From: Synechococcus sp. RS9909
GTDB lineage: Bacteria; Cyanobacteriota; Cyanobacteriia; PCC-6307; Cyanobiaceae
DNA length: 64,000 nucleotides
Assembly: GCF_014279595.1 (NCBI RefSeq)
Contig: NZ_CP047943.1
Coordinates: forward strand, 620,001 to 684,000
Direction of reading: 5' to 3'
Below are positions 1-8,889 of the stretch, piece after piece. Made by a program: the position numbers and the translations under genes. Under the pieces are notes generated by a model. The model saw only the letters and a list, made by a program, of their open reading frames with translations, did no database searches and was not told the DNA's origin. The stretch's first letter is position 1, and each line of letters opens with the position of its first letter.

Positions 1-1
1 T

Positions 2-1594
2 CCCTACCTGCGTTGGCTGGGGGTGGATGCGGTCTGGCTGACACCGATCTATCCCTCTCCCCTGCAGGACGGCGGTTACGACATCACCGATTTCAAGGCG
101 GTGCATCCCGATCTCGGCGATCTGGCCGCCTTTCACCGCTTTCTCACCGAGGCCCATGGCCAGGGCATCCGGGTGATTCTCGATCTGGTGCTGAATCACA
201 CCAGCACCCTGCATCCCTGGTTTCAACGCGCCCGCTGGGCCCCCAAGGGCAGCCTCGAACGGGATGTGTATGTGTGGAGCGATGACCCCCAGCGCTATGC
301 CGACGCGCCCGTGCTCTTCCGGCATTTCGAAGCGTCGAACTGGGAATGGGATTCCGTGGCGGAGCAGTATTACCTGCACCGTTTTCTGCGGCATCAACCC
401 GACCTCAACTACGACAACCCCCTCGTGCAGGAGGAGATGCTCGCGGTGGTGGATTTCTGGGTGGAGCGGGGTGTGGATGGCTTCCGCCTCGATGCCGTGC
501 CCTTCCTGTTTGAAGAGGAAGGCTCTCGCTGTGAGGGATTGCCCCAGACCCACGCGTTTCTTCAGGTGATCCGGGAGCGGCTGGAGCAACAGGGCCGTGA
601 GGTGCTCCTGCTGGGCGAGGCGATTCAGCCGGTGGAGGAGGCTGCGCCCTACCTCGTGGATGAGGAGCTGCACGGTGCCTTCAATTTCGTGCTCACCGCC
701 CATCTGTTCGCGGCGATCGCCAGTGGCAGCACCCGGGATTTACGCCAGTGTCTGCAGGCGTCGCATCAGGCTGTGCCGGGGTGCCGCTGGGCGCTGCCGC
801 TGCGCAACCACGACGAGCTGTGGCTGGGGGATGGCCACCTCGTTCCCGAGGAGGTGATCCAGACCATCCGCACCGGCCTGCATCAGGGGCAGGGGCACTG
901 GCTCAACTGGGGGATCAACCGACGCCTGGCTCCCCTCCTGAACGGCGATCCCGGCTCCAATCGGGTGCTTCATGCCCTGCTCTACAGCCTGCCGGGGATG
1001 CCCTGTGTGTATTACGGCGATGAGCTGGGGATGGGCGACTGGCCCGGCCTGCGCGATCGCGATCCCAACCGCACGCCGATGGCCTGGACCCCCGCCCGCA
1101 ACGGCGGGTTTTCCACCGCCCCCGATCCCCTGCTGGTGCTGCCCCCGATCACCGCTCCCGGCTACGACTATCGGGTGGTGAATGTGGAGGTGCAGAAACA
1201 GCTGCCCGGATCCTTGTTGAACTGGCATCGGCGCATGCTCACCTGCCGGCGACTGCTGCCGGCGTTGCGCAGTGGCGACTTTGCCCTGCTGCACTGTGCC
1301 CATCCCGCCGTGATCGTTTACGTCCGCTGCAGTGAGGCGATGACGGTGCTGGTGGCGGCCAACCTGTCGGCAGCGGGTGCCTCCTTCCGGCTTGACCTCA
1401 GTCGCTGGCAGGGGCAGCGCACCCGGGAGGTGCTCTGGGGCTGTGAGTTTCCCCCCGCCAGCACCGACTGGTTCGTGTATCTGCCAGCCCACGGGTTCAG
1501 TTGGTGGCTCATCGGTGAAGTGGATGCCATCAGCGATGAGCCCGGGGCTGAGCCGGATCCGGCCGATGGAGGCGAGGCGGTGATGCCGGCTTAG
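2..1594 (+). CDS. treS: Trehalose synthase-like GH13 enzyme (maltose alpha-D-glucosyltransferase), 5'-partial
   Basis: The frame is open to the left edge (PYLRWLG precedes the GTG at 23), so the N-terminus is missing. Counting from that GTG, the GH13 catalytic set is complete: nucleophile Asp157 in GFRLDAV, acid/base Glu199 in LLGEA and the third Asp264 in RNHDEL. The later DPNRTPMAW and YRVVNVEVQ segments resemble trehalose synthases (GH13_16), which interconvert maltose and trehalose, rather than plain alpha-amylases. A beta-sheet C-terminal domain follows. The stop overlaps the stop of the convergent glpD by 4 nt. The exact substrate (maltose/trehalose or another alpha-glucoside) is inferred; a related alpha-glucosidase is the main alternative. 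Confidence 0.8.
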   Translation, partial: PYLRWLGVDAVWLTPIYPSPLQDGGYDITDFKAVHPDLGDLAAFHRFLTEAHGQGIRVILDLVLNHTSTLHPWFQRARWAPKGSLERDVYVWSDDPQRYADAPVLFRHFEASNWEWDSVAEQYYLHRFLRHQPDLNYDNPLVQEEMLAVVDFWVERGVDGFRLDAVPFLFEEEGSRCEGLPQTHAFLQVIRERLEQQGREVLLLGEAIQPVEEAAPYLVDEELHGAFNFVLTAHLFAAIASGSTRDLRQCLQASHQAVPGCRWALPLRNHDELWLGDGHLVPEEVIQTIRTGLHQGQGHWLNWGINRRLAPLLNGDPGSNRVLHALLYSLPGMPCVYYGDELGMGDWPGLRDRDPNRTPMAWTPARNGGFSTAPDPLLVLPPITAPGYDYRVVNVEVQKQLPGSLLNWHRRMLTCRRLLPALRSGDFALLHCAHPAVIVYVRCSEAMTVLVAANLSAAGASFRLDLSRWQGQRTREVLWGCEFPPASTDWFVYLPAHGFSWWLIGEVDAISDEPGAEPDPADGGEAVMPA

Positions 1595-3195
1595 TGCTGC
1601 AGGTTGAGGCTGCCTTCCCGCTCAGACAGGGGCTGATCGGGGCGCGAGCGCTCCAGCAGGGCGGTGACCTCGGGCCTGAGCCTCTGGGCTTCCTGCTCAT
1701 CCACCATCGCCAGTCGGCAGCGCCGGGCCAGCACATCGGTCACGCTGCGGGCATGCTCCCGTTCGATCGCATGACGCAGCTCACCCCGGCAGATCGGCAT
1801 CACCGCGCTGAGGGGCTCCCGGTCGGCCTCGGGCCACTCGCTCACCCGCGCCACTGCCTCCAGGCCATGGGCCGCCTGGAGATGGTCGATCTGTTGGGGC
1901 TGCAGCGCGGTGTCGGGCAGCAGTTCCTTGAGCTGCTGCCGTTGCTCCGTCAAGCGCTGCGGCGTGCGCGTCGGGTCGGTGTCGGCGCCGAGCAGGGGCA
2001 GGGTGTTGGCGGCGGCAAGGGGCTGGCCCAACTGCTTTTCCACCGCCGCCAGGGTGTCGAGCGCCATCGGCCGGCACGTCGTCCACTTGCCTCCCATCAC
2101 GCTCACCAGGCCGCAGGCCAGGGTCTCCACCTCGTGCTCCCGCACCACCCGGCTGCTGCTGCGGGAGGCATCCGCAGGGCGCAGCAGGGGCCGTCCTCCC
2201 GCCCAGCGGCTGCTGACGCGCGGCTCCTGAAGACCGGGGAACCAGCGCCTCACATAGTCGAGCAGGTAAGCGGTTTCATCGGCTGATGGCGCCTGGGCCT
2301 GCTCCAGGGGGCAGGGGGTGTCGGTGGTGCCCACCAGCGTCCGCCCGAAGAACGGCAGCATGAAGAGCACCCGTCCGTCATCGGTGGCCGGCAGGAGCAG
2401 CCCCAGGCCCTGCGGACAGAGGTTGGCCTCAAGCACCAGATGCATGCCCCGGCTCGTGAGCATGCGTGGCGGCAGGTCGGGGTCGGCCATGTGGCGAATG
2501 GCATCCGCCTGGATGCCGGTGGCATTCACCACGGCGCGGGCCGTCCAGTGCTCCTCCTCGCCGGAGCTGTTGCAGCTGAGGGCACCGGTGATCCCGCCCT
2601 GGCTGTTGCGTTCCAGGGCGGTCACCCGGCAGCCGGTGCGCACCACCGCTCCGGCCCGTTCAGCGGTGAGGGCCAGCAGCAGATTGAGACGCGCATCATC
2701 AAATTGGCCATCGCTGTAGGCGACCCCACCGCTGCTCTGCGCTCGGATCTGGGGCAGGGCCTCGTGCAACTGGCGGGCGGACAGCAGCCGGCTGGAGCCG
2801 ATGCCACTGCGGCCGGCGAGGGCGTCGTAGAGGCCGAGGCCGATCCGGTAATAGGCCTGGCTGAACCAGTGGTCGGTGGGGAGGGCGAGTTCGAGGCGAT
2901 GGGCAAGAAACGGGGCCTGCTGCAACCAGTGGCCGCGCTCCAACAGCGCCTCGCGCACCAGGCGCAGCTGGGCGGTGTCAGCTGTTTTGAACGCCAGCTC
3001 CAGATAGCGCACCCCGCCATGGAGCAGCTTGGTGCTGCGGCAGCTGGTGCCACCGCCGATGTCGTTGGCCTCCAGCAGGGCGACGCGCAGGCCGCGGCGC
3101 ACCGCTTCGTAGGCGACGCTGGCCCCACTGGCGCCGGCGCCGATCACCAGCAGATCAAAGCCGGTGTTGTTGGTCATGGTGTCTGCTGTGGTCAT
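1591..3195 (-). CDS. glpD: Glycerol-3-phosphate dehydrogenase, FAD-dependent
   Basis: This is a 534-residue flavoprotein that oxidises glycerol-3-phosphate to dihydroxyacetone phosphate and passes electrons to the quinone pool at the membrane. The N-terminus has the FAD Rossmann motif LVIGAGASGASVA followed by GGTSCRSTKLLHGGVRYLE, typical of GlpD. Further on are LVGTTDTP and GGKWTTCRPMA, also GlpD signatures, and a C-terminal helical domain. The ATG at 3195 is chosen because it overlaps the glpK stop as ATGA, which suggests translational coupling; a longer frame reaches 3231 but lies inside glpK. With glpK it forms a two-gene glycerol-use operon. Confidence 0.93.
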   Translation of the reverse strand: MTTADTMTNNTGFDLLVIGAGASGASVAYEAVRRGLRVALLEANDIGGGTSCRSTKLLHGGVRYLELAFKTADTAQLRLVREALLERGHWLQQAPFLAHRLELALPTDHWFSQAYYRIGLGLYDALAGRSGIGSSRLLSARQLHEALPQIRAQSSGGVAYSDGQFDDARLNLLLALTAERAGAVVRTGCRVTALERNSQGGITGALSCNSSGEEEHWTARAVVNATGIQADAIRHMADPDLPPRMLTSRGMHLVLEANLCPQGLGLLLPATDDGRVLFMLPFFGRTLVGTTDTPCPLEQAQAPSADETAYLLDYVRRWFPGLQEPRVSSRWAGGRPLLRPADASRSSSRVVREHEVETLACGLVSVMGGKWTTCRPMALDTLAAVEKQLGQPLAAANTLPLLGADTDPTRTPQRLTEQRQQLKELLPDTALQPQQIDHLQAAHGLEAVARVSEWPEADREPLSAVMPICRGELRHAIEREHARSVTDVLARRCRLAMVDEQEAQRLRPEVTALLERSRPDQPLSEREGSLNLQH

Positions 3196-4724
3196 CCGAT
3201 CGCCTCTCCGTTGTGGTGGCTGCCGCTCCAATGCAGGCTGCGGCGCACGGCGTCATCCCAGCGCTGCCGCCAGCGGTGCCGCTGCTCGCCGTCGAGGTGG
3301 GGCATGAACACGTTGGCCCCCTCCATGCGTTGCGTCTGCAGGGCCCGCAGATCGCTCACGGCGCCGCACTGCACGCCAGCCAGCAGGGCCACCCCCCGGG
3401 CGGTGCTCTCCAGGCTGGCCGGCCGGCGCACCCGCAGGCCTGTGCTGTCGGCCTGCGCCTGCAGCAGGGGATCGGAGGCTGCCGCCCCCCCGTCGACGGC
3501 CAGTTCCCCGAGCCCCTGCCCCAGGGCCGTTTCCGCCAGATGCACCAGGGTGGCCACCGACAGGGCGATCCCCTCGAGGGCGGCCCGGGCGATATGGCGA
3601 CGGTCGCTGTCGCGCGTGAGGCCGATCAGCAGACCGCGGGCCTCCGGATCCCAGTGGGGTGTGCCCCAGCCGGTGAAGGCGGGCACCAGCATCACGCCGG
3701 CGGACGAGGTCACCTGGGCCGCCAGTGTGTTGATCGCTTCGGCACTCTCGATGATCCCGAGGCCATCGCGCAGCCATTGCACGACCGTGCCGGCATTGAA
3801 GAGGCTGCCCTCCAGGCAATAGGTGGGGGTGCCATCGGCATCGGTCCAGCCCAGGCTGGTGAGCAGGCCGTCATGGGAGCGACGGATCACCGAGCCGGTG
3901 TTCACCACCAGAAAGGCGCCGGTGCCGTAGGTGCACTTGGCCTCGCCGGGATCCAGGCACAGCTGGCCGAGGGTGGCGGCCTGCTGATCGCCGAGCAGGG
4001 CAAGGATCGGCACGCCGGCAAAGGGCAGACCGCTGGCGATGGCCCCGAAGTCGCCGCGGCAGGGAACGAGCTCGGGCAAGGCAGACAGGGGCAGGCTGGC
4101 CTGGTCGCAGAAGGCGTCCACCCAGTGCCGCTGCTCCAGATCCATCAGCAGGGTGCGGCTGGCGTTGCTCATGTCGGAGCAGTGCCGCGTGCCGCCACTC
4201 AGATGCCAGAGCAACCAGCTCTCCACGGTGCCGAAGCAGAGGTCGTGGCGGGCCGCTGCCGCATTGGCGGCCGCCTCATGCAGCATCAGCCAGCGGATCT
4301 TGCTGGCGCTGAAGTAGGGATCGAGCAGCAGGCCGGTGCGTTGGCACCACTCTGCCTCCAGTCCCTGTTGCTTCCACTGCCGGCACAGAGCGGCGGTGCG
4401 ACCGTCCTGCCACACCAGGGCCGGTCCGCAGGGGGCGCCGTCGCTGCGTTGCCACAGCACCGTGGTTTCGCGCTGATTGGTGATGCCGCAACAGCGCACG
4501 GCCTGGCGTTGCTCGGGGCTGAGGGCCTTCTCCAGCGCCGCCATTGCCTGGAGTTGGCTCTGCCAGATCGCCGCTGGATCCTGTTCGACCCAACCATCCG
4601 CCGGATAGTGGATCGCCAGGGGGGCAGAGGTACTCGCGATCAGGTGGCCCCTCGGATCGAAAAGGGCAGCCCTGGAGCTGCTGGTGCCCTGATCCAGAGC
4701 CAGGAGGAGGGGCGGTGAAGCCAT
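3192..4724 (-). CDS. glpK: Glycerol kinase
   Basis: The product has about 510 residues and phosphorylates glycerol with ATP to glycerol-3-phosphate, feeding GlpD encoded immediately downstream. FGGY kinase features are clear: N-terminal LALDQGTSSSRA phosphate-binding loop, GITNQRETT, WQDGRTA, the GDQQAA catalytic aspartate region, and the C-terminal LAVDGGAAASDPL motif. I chose the ATG at 4724 (MASPP), which fits the usual family N-terminus; a TTG at 4742 would add six residues. No strong ribosome binding site is visible before either. It is divergent from the GH13 gene at 4782, so the short space between them must hold both promoters. Confidence 0.95.
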   Translation of the reverse strand: MASPPLLLALDQGTSSSRAALFDPRGHLIASTSAPLAIHYPADGWVEQDPAAIWQSQLQAMAALEKALSPEQRQAVRCCGITNQRETTVLWQRSDGAPCGPALVWQDGRTAALCRQWKQQGLEAEWCQRTGLLLDPYFSASKIRWLMLHEAAANAAAARHDLCFGTVESWLLWHLSGGTRHCSDMSNASRTLLMDLEQRHWVDAFCDQASLPLSALPELVPCRGDFGAIASGLPFAGVPILALLGDQQAATLGQLCLDPGEAKCTYGTGAFLVVNTGSVIRRSHDGLLTSLGWTDADGTPTYCLEGSLFNAGTVVQWLRDGLGIIESAEAINTLAAQVTSSAGVMLVPAFTGWGTPHWDPEARGLLIGLTRDSDRRHIARAALEGIALSVATLVHLAETALGQGLGELAVDGGAAASDPLLQAQADSTGLRVRRPASLESTARGVALLAGVQCGAVSDLRALQTQRMEGANVFMPHLDGEQRHRWRQRWDDAVRRSLHWSGSHHNGEAIG

Positions 4725-4781
4725 GGCCGTGCCGTTTTTCAAGTGCTAGCGGTGAGGCAGAGCGCTGCAAAGGGGGTGGCG

Positions 4782-6215
4782 ATGGGCGAGGTGTCGGCAG
4801 CGCCGCCGGCCTGGGTGGCGGATGCGGTGGTGTATCAGGTGTTTCCCGATCGGTTCCGTCGCAGTGGTCGGGTGCCGATTCAGGAGAGCCTCGCTCTCCA
4901 GCCCTGGGGCAGCGATCCCCGGTTGCAGGGCTTTCATGGCGGCGATCTCTATGGGGTGATCGAGGCTCTGGATCACCTGCAGGGCATGGGCGTGACCTGT
5001 CTGTATCTGACGCCCGTGTTCAGCTCAGCGGCCAATCACCGCTATCACGCCTACGACTACCTGGAGATCGATCCCCTACTCGGTGGTGATCCAGCCTTCG
5101 AGGCCTTGATCGATGCCCTGCATGCCCGCGGCATGCGCCTGATCCTCGATGGGGTGTTCAACCATTGCGGGCGGGGGTTCTGGCCGTTCCACCACCTGCT
5201 CGAAAACGGTGCGGTGTCGCCCTATCGCCACTGGTTCCATGTGCACCACTGGCCGTTGCGTCCCTACGCCCGTGTCGGGGAGTCCTGTGGGTACAGCTGT
5301 TGGTGGAACGATCCGGCCCTGCCCAAGTTCAACCACCACCACCCCGCCGTTCAGGAGTATCTGCTGCGGGTGGGGCGTCACTGGCTGGAACGGGGCATCG
5401 ACGGCTGGCGGCTGGATGTGCCTGATGAGGTGCCGCAGCCCTTCTGGCAACGCTTCCGGCGGATGGTGAAGGCCGTGAACGGCGATGCCTGGATCGTCGG
5501 TGAGATCTGGGGCGACGCCAGGCCCTGGTTGCAGGGGGATCAGTTCGATGGCGTGATGAACTACCGGATGGGCTGGAGTTCCCTGAGCTGGGCTGCGGCG
5601 GGGGAGCTGGCGTCCGATTTTGACCACCCCCTTTACCCCCTGCGCCCCCTGGACGGCCCGGGGTTACTGGAGATCTGGCAGCAGACGCTGAGCTGGTACC
5701 GGCCTGAGGTGCGTCGCGCCCAGCTCAATCTGCTCGACAGTCATGACGTGCCCCGGGCGCTCCACAGCCTGCGGGGCGATCGGGCGGCCCTGAAGCTGGC
5801 CCTGGTGCTGCTGTTTCTGCAGCCGGGAGCTCCCTGCGTTTATTACGGCACGGAAGCCGGTCTGGCGGGTGGTCCGGAGCCCGGCTGCCGCGAGGGGGTT
5901 CCCTGGGGCGAGGGCTGGCCCCAGGACCTGCAAGTGTTGCTGCGCGATCTGGCCGGCTTGCGCCACCGTTATTCGGCCCTTCGCGATGGCGTGCTGCGCT
6001 GGCGCCCGCTGGCGAACGACGGCCTTCAGGCCGAGGCCGATGCACTTTTGGTGGTGCTCAATCGCAGTCGTCACCGTGCGTTGACGCTCAACGCAGACTC
6101 TGGCCTGATAGCGAACGGACGCGCCCCGCACTGGCAGCTGGGGACCTGGGACCCTGACGAGCGGGCACTGGGCCCCCAATCCGTCGCCTTGTTTGCGGAC
6201 GGGGGGAGTGCCTGA
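4782..6215 (+). CDS. GH13 alpha-amylase family enzyme, neopullulanase-like
   Basis: The 477-residue protein has a complete GH13 barrel: an entry strand at VVYQVFPDRF, GVFNHCG, nucleophile Asp212 in GWRLDVPDE, acid/base Glu241 in IVGEIWG and Asp322 in LLDSHDVPR. The SHD form of the third motif and the QVFPDRF start resemble neopullulanase or cyclomaltodextrinase relatives. It lacks an obvious N-terminal starch-binding domain and a signal peptide, so it is probably a cytoplasmic glucan hydrolase. The ATG at 4782 follows a purine-rich AAGGGGGTGGCG, a plausible ribosome binding site. Its last 128 bases overlap the convergent regulator gene at 6088-6765. Confidence 0.85.
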   Translation: MGEVSAAPPAWVADAVVYQVFPDRFRRSGRVPIQESLALQPWGSDPRLQGFHGGDLYGVIEALDHLQGMGVTCLYLTPVFSSAANHRYHAYDYLEIDPLLGGDPAFEALIDALHARGMRLILDGVFNHCGRGFWPFHHLLENGAVSPYRHWFHVHHWPLRPYARVGESCGYSCWWNDPALPKFNHHHPAVQEYLLRVGRHWLERGIDGWRLDVPDEVPQPFWQRFRRMVKAVNGDAWIVGEIWGDARPWLQGDQFDGVMNYRMGWSSLSWAAAGELASDFDHPLYPLRPLDGPGLLEIWQQTLSWYRPEVRRAQLNLLDSHDVPRALHSLRGDRAALKLALVLLFLQPGAPCVYYGTEAGLAGGPEPGCREGVPWGEGWPQDLQVLLRDLAGLRHRYSALRDGVLRWRPLANDGLQAEADALLVVLNRSRHRALTLNADSGLIANGRAPHWQLGTWDPDERALGPQSVALFADGGSA

Positions 6216-6765
6216 GGGCCTGCAGCAGGTCGCGGCTTGCTGGATGGGCCGTCACATCGCTTGGCAAGACCAGGGCCACGTCATCACCATCCGGCAGGGA
6301 ACTGCTGTGGAGGGGGAAGGCAGCGAGGGTGGAGTCGTTGGCATCGACGTCCTGCAGCGGACAGAGCAGGGCGTCGATGATGCGCTGGCGCAGGAGCGCC
6401 AGGCTGCGCGTTGGCTCCTGCAGTCGCGACGCACCGGCCCACCAGCGTTCGGGAATGGAGCGGCCAGGACCATCGGCAAGCCAATGGCTCGTCTCCAGCC
6501 GCAACCGACCTTTCCCCTCCAGCCGTGCCCGTTGGTGCACCTGCCGTTCCATCTGCAGCAGGGTGGTGTCGCCACGAAGGCGCCAGCGTCCGCGCTCTTT
6601 CTCAATCGTGAGCCGAAAGGCCTGGGCGCATTTGCGCTGATTGCGGCTGACGGTGGTCTGATGCTGTTGCAGGGCGATGCCCACCTGTTGACCCGATTGC
6701 AGCCAGATCAGACCGTCCAGGCTGCTGAGCAGTTCGAGGCTGACCATGCGCTGATGTTTCAGCAT
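6088..6765 (-). CDS. LysR-like transcriptional regulator, C-terminally truncated paralog
   Basis: This 225-residue product aligns along its first two thirds with the regulator at 9491-10363. Shared features are the start (SLDGLIWL against CLDGLIWL), the helix-turn-helix TTVSRNQRKCAQAF against SSVSRRQRICAKSF, and LLRQRIIDALLCPLQD against LLRRRICDAWICGLPD. After about residue 187 the similarity stops. The last 40 or so residues are Arg/Pro-rich and are simply the antisense of the 3' end of the GH13 gene. The ATG at 6765 has GGAGG ten bases upstream. I read it as a regulator that has lost most of its effector-binding domain; it may still bind DNA or be decaying. Confidence 0.6.
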   Translation of the reverse strand: MLKHQRMVSLELLSSLDGLIWLQSGQQVGIALQQHQTTVSRNQRKCAQAFRLTIEKERGRWRLRGDTTLLQMERQVHQRARLEGKGRLRLETSHWLADGPGRSIPERWWAGASRLQEPTRSLALLRQRIIDALLCPLQDVDANDSTLAAFPLHSSSLPDGDDVALVLPSDVTAHPASRDLLQALRHSPRPQTRRRIGGPVPARQGPRSPAASAGRVRSLSGQSLR

Positions 6766-6798
6766 CTGATCGGATCCTCCGGGTGCGGCTGTAACGGA

Positions 6799-8889
6799 TC
6801 AATCCCCAGCTCTGGGTAGGGCGTCGCTGGCTGATGGGAACGGCAGGATCAGTCGGGCCAGCACGCCGCCTTCCTGTCGATTGCCGATCTGCAGCGCGCC
6901 GCCGTGATTGTCCATGGCACTGCGCACCAGGAACAGGCCCAGACCGCTGCCCTCCTGTTTGCTGCTGGTCAGCGGCTGCTCGATCAAGCGCTCCTGGGGA
7001 ATGCCTGGGCCGTTGTCTTCCACGTCGATCTGCCAGGTGTTGTTCACCTGATCCAGGCGGAGGCTCACCCTGGGATGGGGATTGGGGGGGTGTTGACTCT
7101 TGATCGCTTCGATCGCATTTCTGATCAGATTGATCAGGGCGATCTGTAACTGGGTGGCATCTCCCTGGAGCAACGCCGTGCCATCCGGCATGGCATGGAT
7201 CGACTCGATCTGGAGCCAGTGCGCAACGTCGGGGCTGTTGGATTGGACGTAGCGCACGCTGTTGCTGATCACCTGCTTCAGATCAACGCTTTGCTGCTCG
7301 CTGCTGGTGTTACGCAAAAGGGAGCGAATTTTTTCGCTGATGTCGGCAATGCGCTGGCTTTGGCTGTTGAGCAGTCTGAGCTGGCTGGTGAGTTGAGCGG
7401 AGCGGTCGTCATGTGGCTGGGTTGGTAATGATTGCAGGAGGTGCTCCGATGTGAGCCGAAGAATGCTGATGGGCTGGTTGATCTCGTGGGCAATCGATGC
7501 GGCTTCCAGGCTCACTCTCAATTTGTTGCTCATCTGGGTGAGCGCTTTTTCGTCTCTGCTGCGTTGTTGCTCGAACAGCTCAATGATCTGCCTTTCCTTG
7601 TCACGCAATTGGCTGGTGAGAGCGTTGAAGGCGTCGATCATGGCCCGGATCGCCTGGTTGAGATCCCAGACCTCTCGGGCGCTCTCTTGTTGCAGTTGGC
7701 ATTGGAAGTGCAGCGGCTGTGGTTGATCACCCAGCGCAGCAATCTGGGCTTCCGTGTCTTGACTGGCCTGCTTGAGCGCCGTGAGTGGGGTGAGCAAGCC
7801 TCGGATCAGTCGCTGATTGATCACGAGCGCGAAGCCCAGGGCCGACAGGGTGGCCAGCAGGGTGATCAGCAGATCCCGTTGCAGGGTGGTCACCTCCGGG
7901 GTGGCGGCGATGGCGGTGAGCAGTATCCAGTCCAACCCCTCATGATCCCCCCAGGGTGTGGCTTTGACCAGAAAGGGCTGGCCCTTGAGCTGCACGAGTC
8001 GTGTGGCCCCGGGCTGGATCGTTGTGGCATCGGCCAGGAACTGCTCCTGCAGCTTGCGGGCCAGGGGGGAGGGCAGGTTGCGGAGGTTGCGTCGACGCGT
8101 TTCGGCTGCGGAGCGGATAAAGGTGAGTTCCGGTTTGGAACTGGCCACCAGATCACCGTTGCGTTCCACGATCAGGGCCAGCCCTGTGTTGTTGGTCCAG
8201 GCGTCCTGCAGCCAGGTGCTGAGTTTGTTGATGATCATGTCCACACCCACCACGCCGATCAGGGTGTTGGTTCGGTCGTAGACCGGCGCGTTGTAGGAGA
8301 TCGAGTAGGTGTCGGGTTGATCTTCCCAGGCGTAGATCCGACTCCAGGTGGGTTGTCCTGCTTTGACGGTGTCGACATACCAGGCCTCTTCATGGGAGGT
8401 GCTCATGTCGGGGATGGTGTTGAGGTGTTGCTTGCGCTGTCCGGTTGCATCCATGCTGAACACGAGCATCTTGCCTCGGCCGAAGCGCTTGCTGTCTTCG
8501 TTGTGGTAATAGCGGTTGTCTTGGCTTTTCTCGATGCCGAGAAAGGTGCCATCAGTGGCACCGTAGTTGATGTAATCCACCGGAAATGATTTTAATTGCC
8601 GCCAGAAGCGCTGGCTGAGTTTGTCGAAGTTGTTCAGCAGCTCAGGCTCGCTGGCCAGGGCGGATTCATTCAGTTCATTGATGATCGTGGGATAGCTCAG
8701 TTTCTTGCTCAGGCGTTCCGAAACCTGCACGGCTGTGAGGTTGGCGCGTTGCGCTTCGCTCTGATGGATGCCGCTGTCGCGCCCGAGGAAATAGGTGAGC
8801 ACGCTCAGGGAGCCCGCCACGAGAATCAGTTGCAGCCCGGTGGCGCGCGTCAGCGTGCCAGCCAGTGAGCGCGGCTTCCTGGTGGTCAT
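6799..8889 (-). CDS. Membrane sensor histidine kinase with periplasmic Cache-type sensor
   Basis: The 696-residue protein has a TM segment at about 17-36, a large periplasmic region at 37-337 with Cache features (YINYGATDGTFLG; VYDRTNTLIGVVGVDM), a second TM at about 338-358, and a HAMP-like/coiled-coil linker. A HisKA domain follows with His468 in AASIAHEINQP, then an HATPase with N box LINLIRNAIEAI, G1 DVEDNGPGIP and G2 GSGLGLFLVR. The HEINQP box is of the DctB/NtrB kind, so the ligand may be a small organic acid or amino acid; that is inference. The ATG at 8889 overlaps the response-regulator stop as ATGA, so the two are translationally coupled. Confidence 0.92.
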   Translation of the reverse strand: MTTRKPRSLAGTLTRATGLQLILVAGSLSVLTYFLGRDSGIHQSEAQRANLTAVQVSERLSKKLSYPTIINELNESALASEPELLNNFDKLSQRFWRQLKSFPVDYINYGATDGTFLGIEKSQDNRYYHNEDSKRFGRGKMLVFSMDATGQRKQHLNTIPDMSTSHEEAWYVDTVKAGQPTWSRIYAWEDQPDTYSISYNAPVYDRTNTLIGVVGVDMIINKLSTWLQDAWTNNTGLALIVERNGDLVASSKPELTFIRSAAETRRRNLRNLPSPLARKLQEQFLADATTIQPGATRLVQLKGQPFLVKATPWGDHEGLDWILLTAIAATPEVTTLQRDLLITLLATLSALGFALVINQRLIRGLLTPLTALKQASQDTEAQIAALGDQPQPLHFQCQLQQESAREVWDLNQAIRAMIDAFNALTSQLRDKERQIIELFEQQRSRDEKALTQMSNKLRVSLEAASIAHEINQPISILRLTSEHLLQSLPTQPHDDRSAQLTSQLRLLNSQSQRIADISEKIRSLLRNTSSEQQSVDLKQVISNSVRYVQSNSPDVAHWLQIESIHAMPDGTALLQGDATQLQIALINLIRNAIEAIKSQHPPNPHPRVSLRLDQVNNTWQIDVEDNGPGIPQERLIEQPLTSSKQEGSGLGLFLVRSAMDNHGGALQIGNRQEGGVLARLILPFPSASDALPRAGD

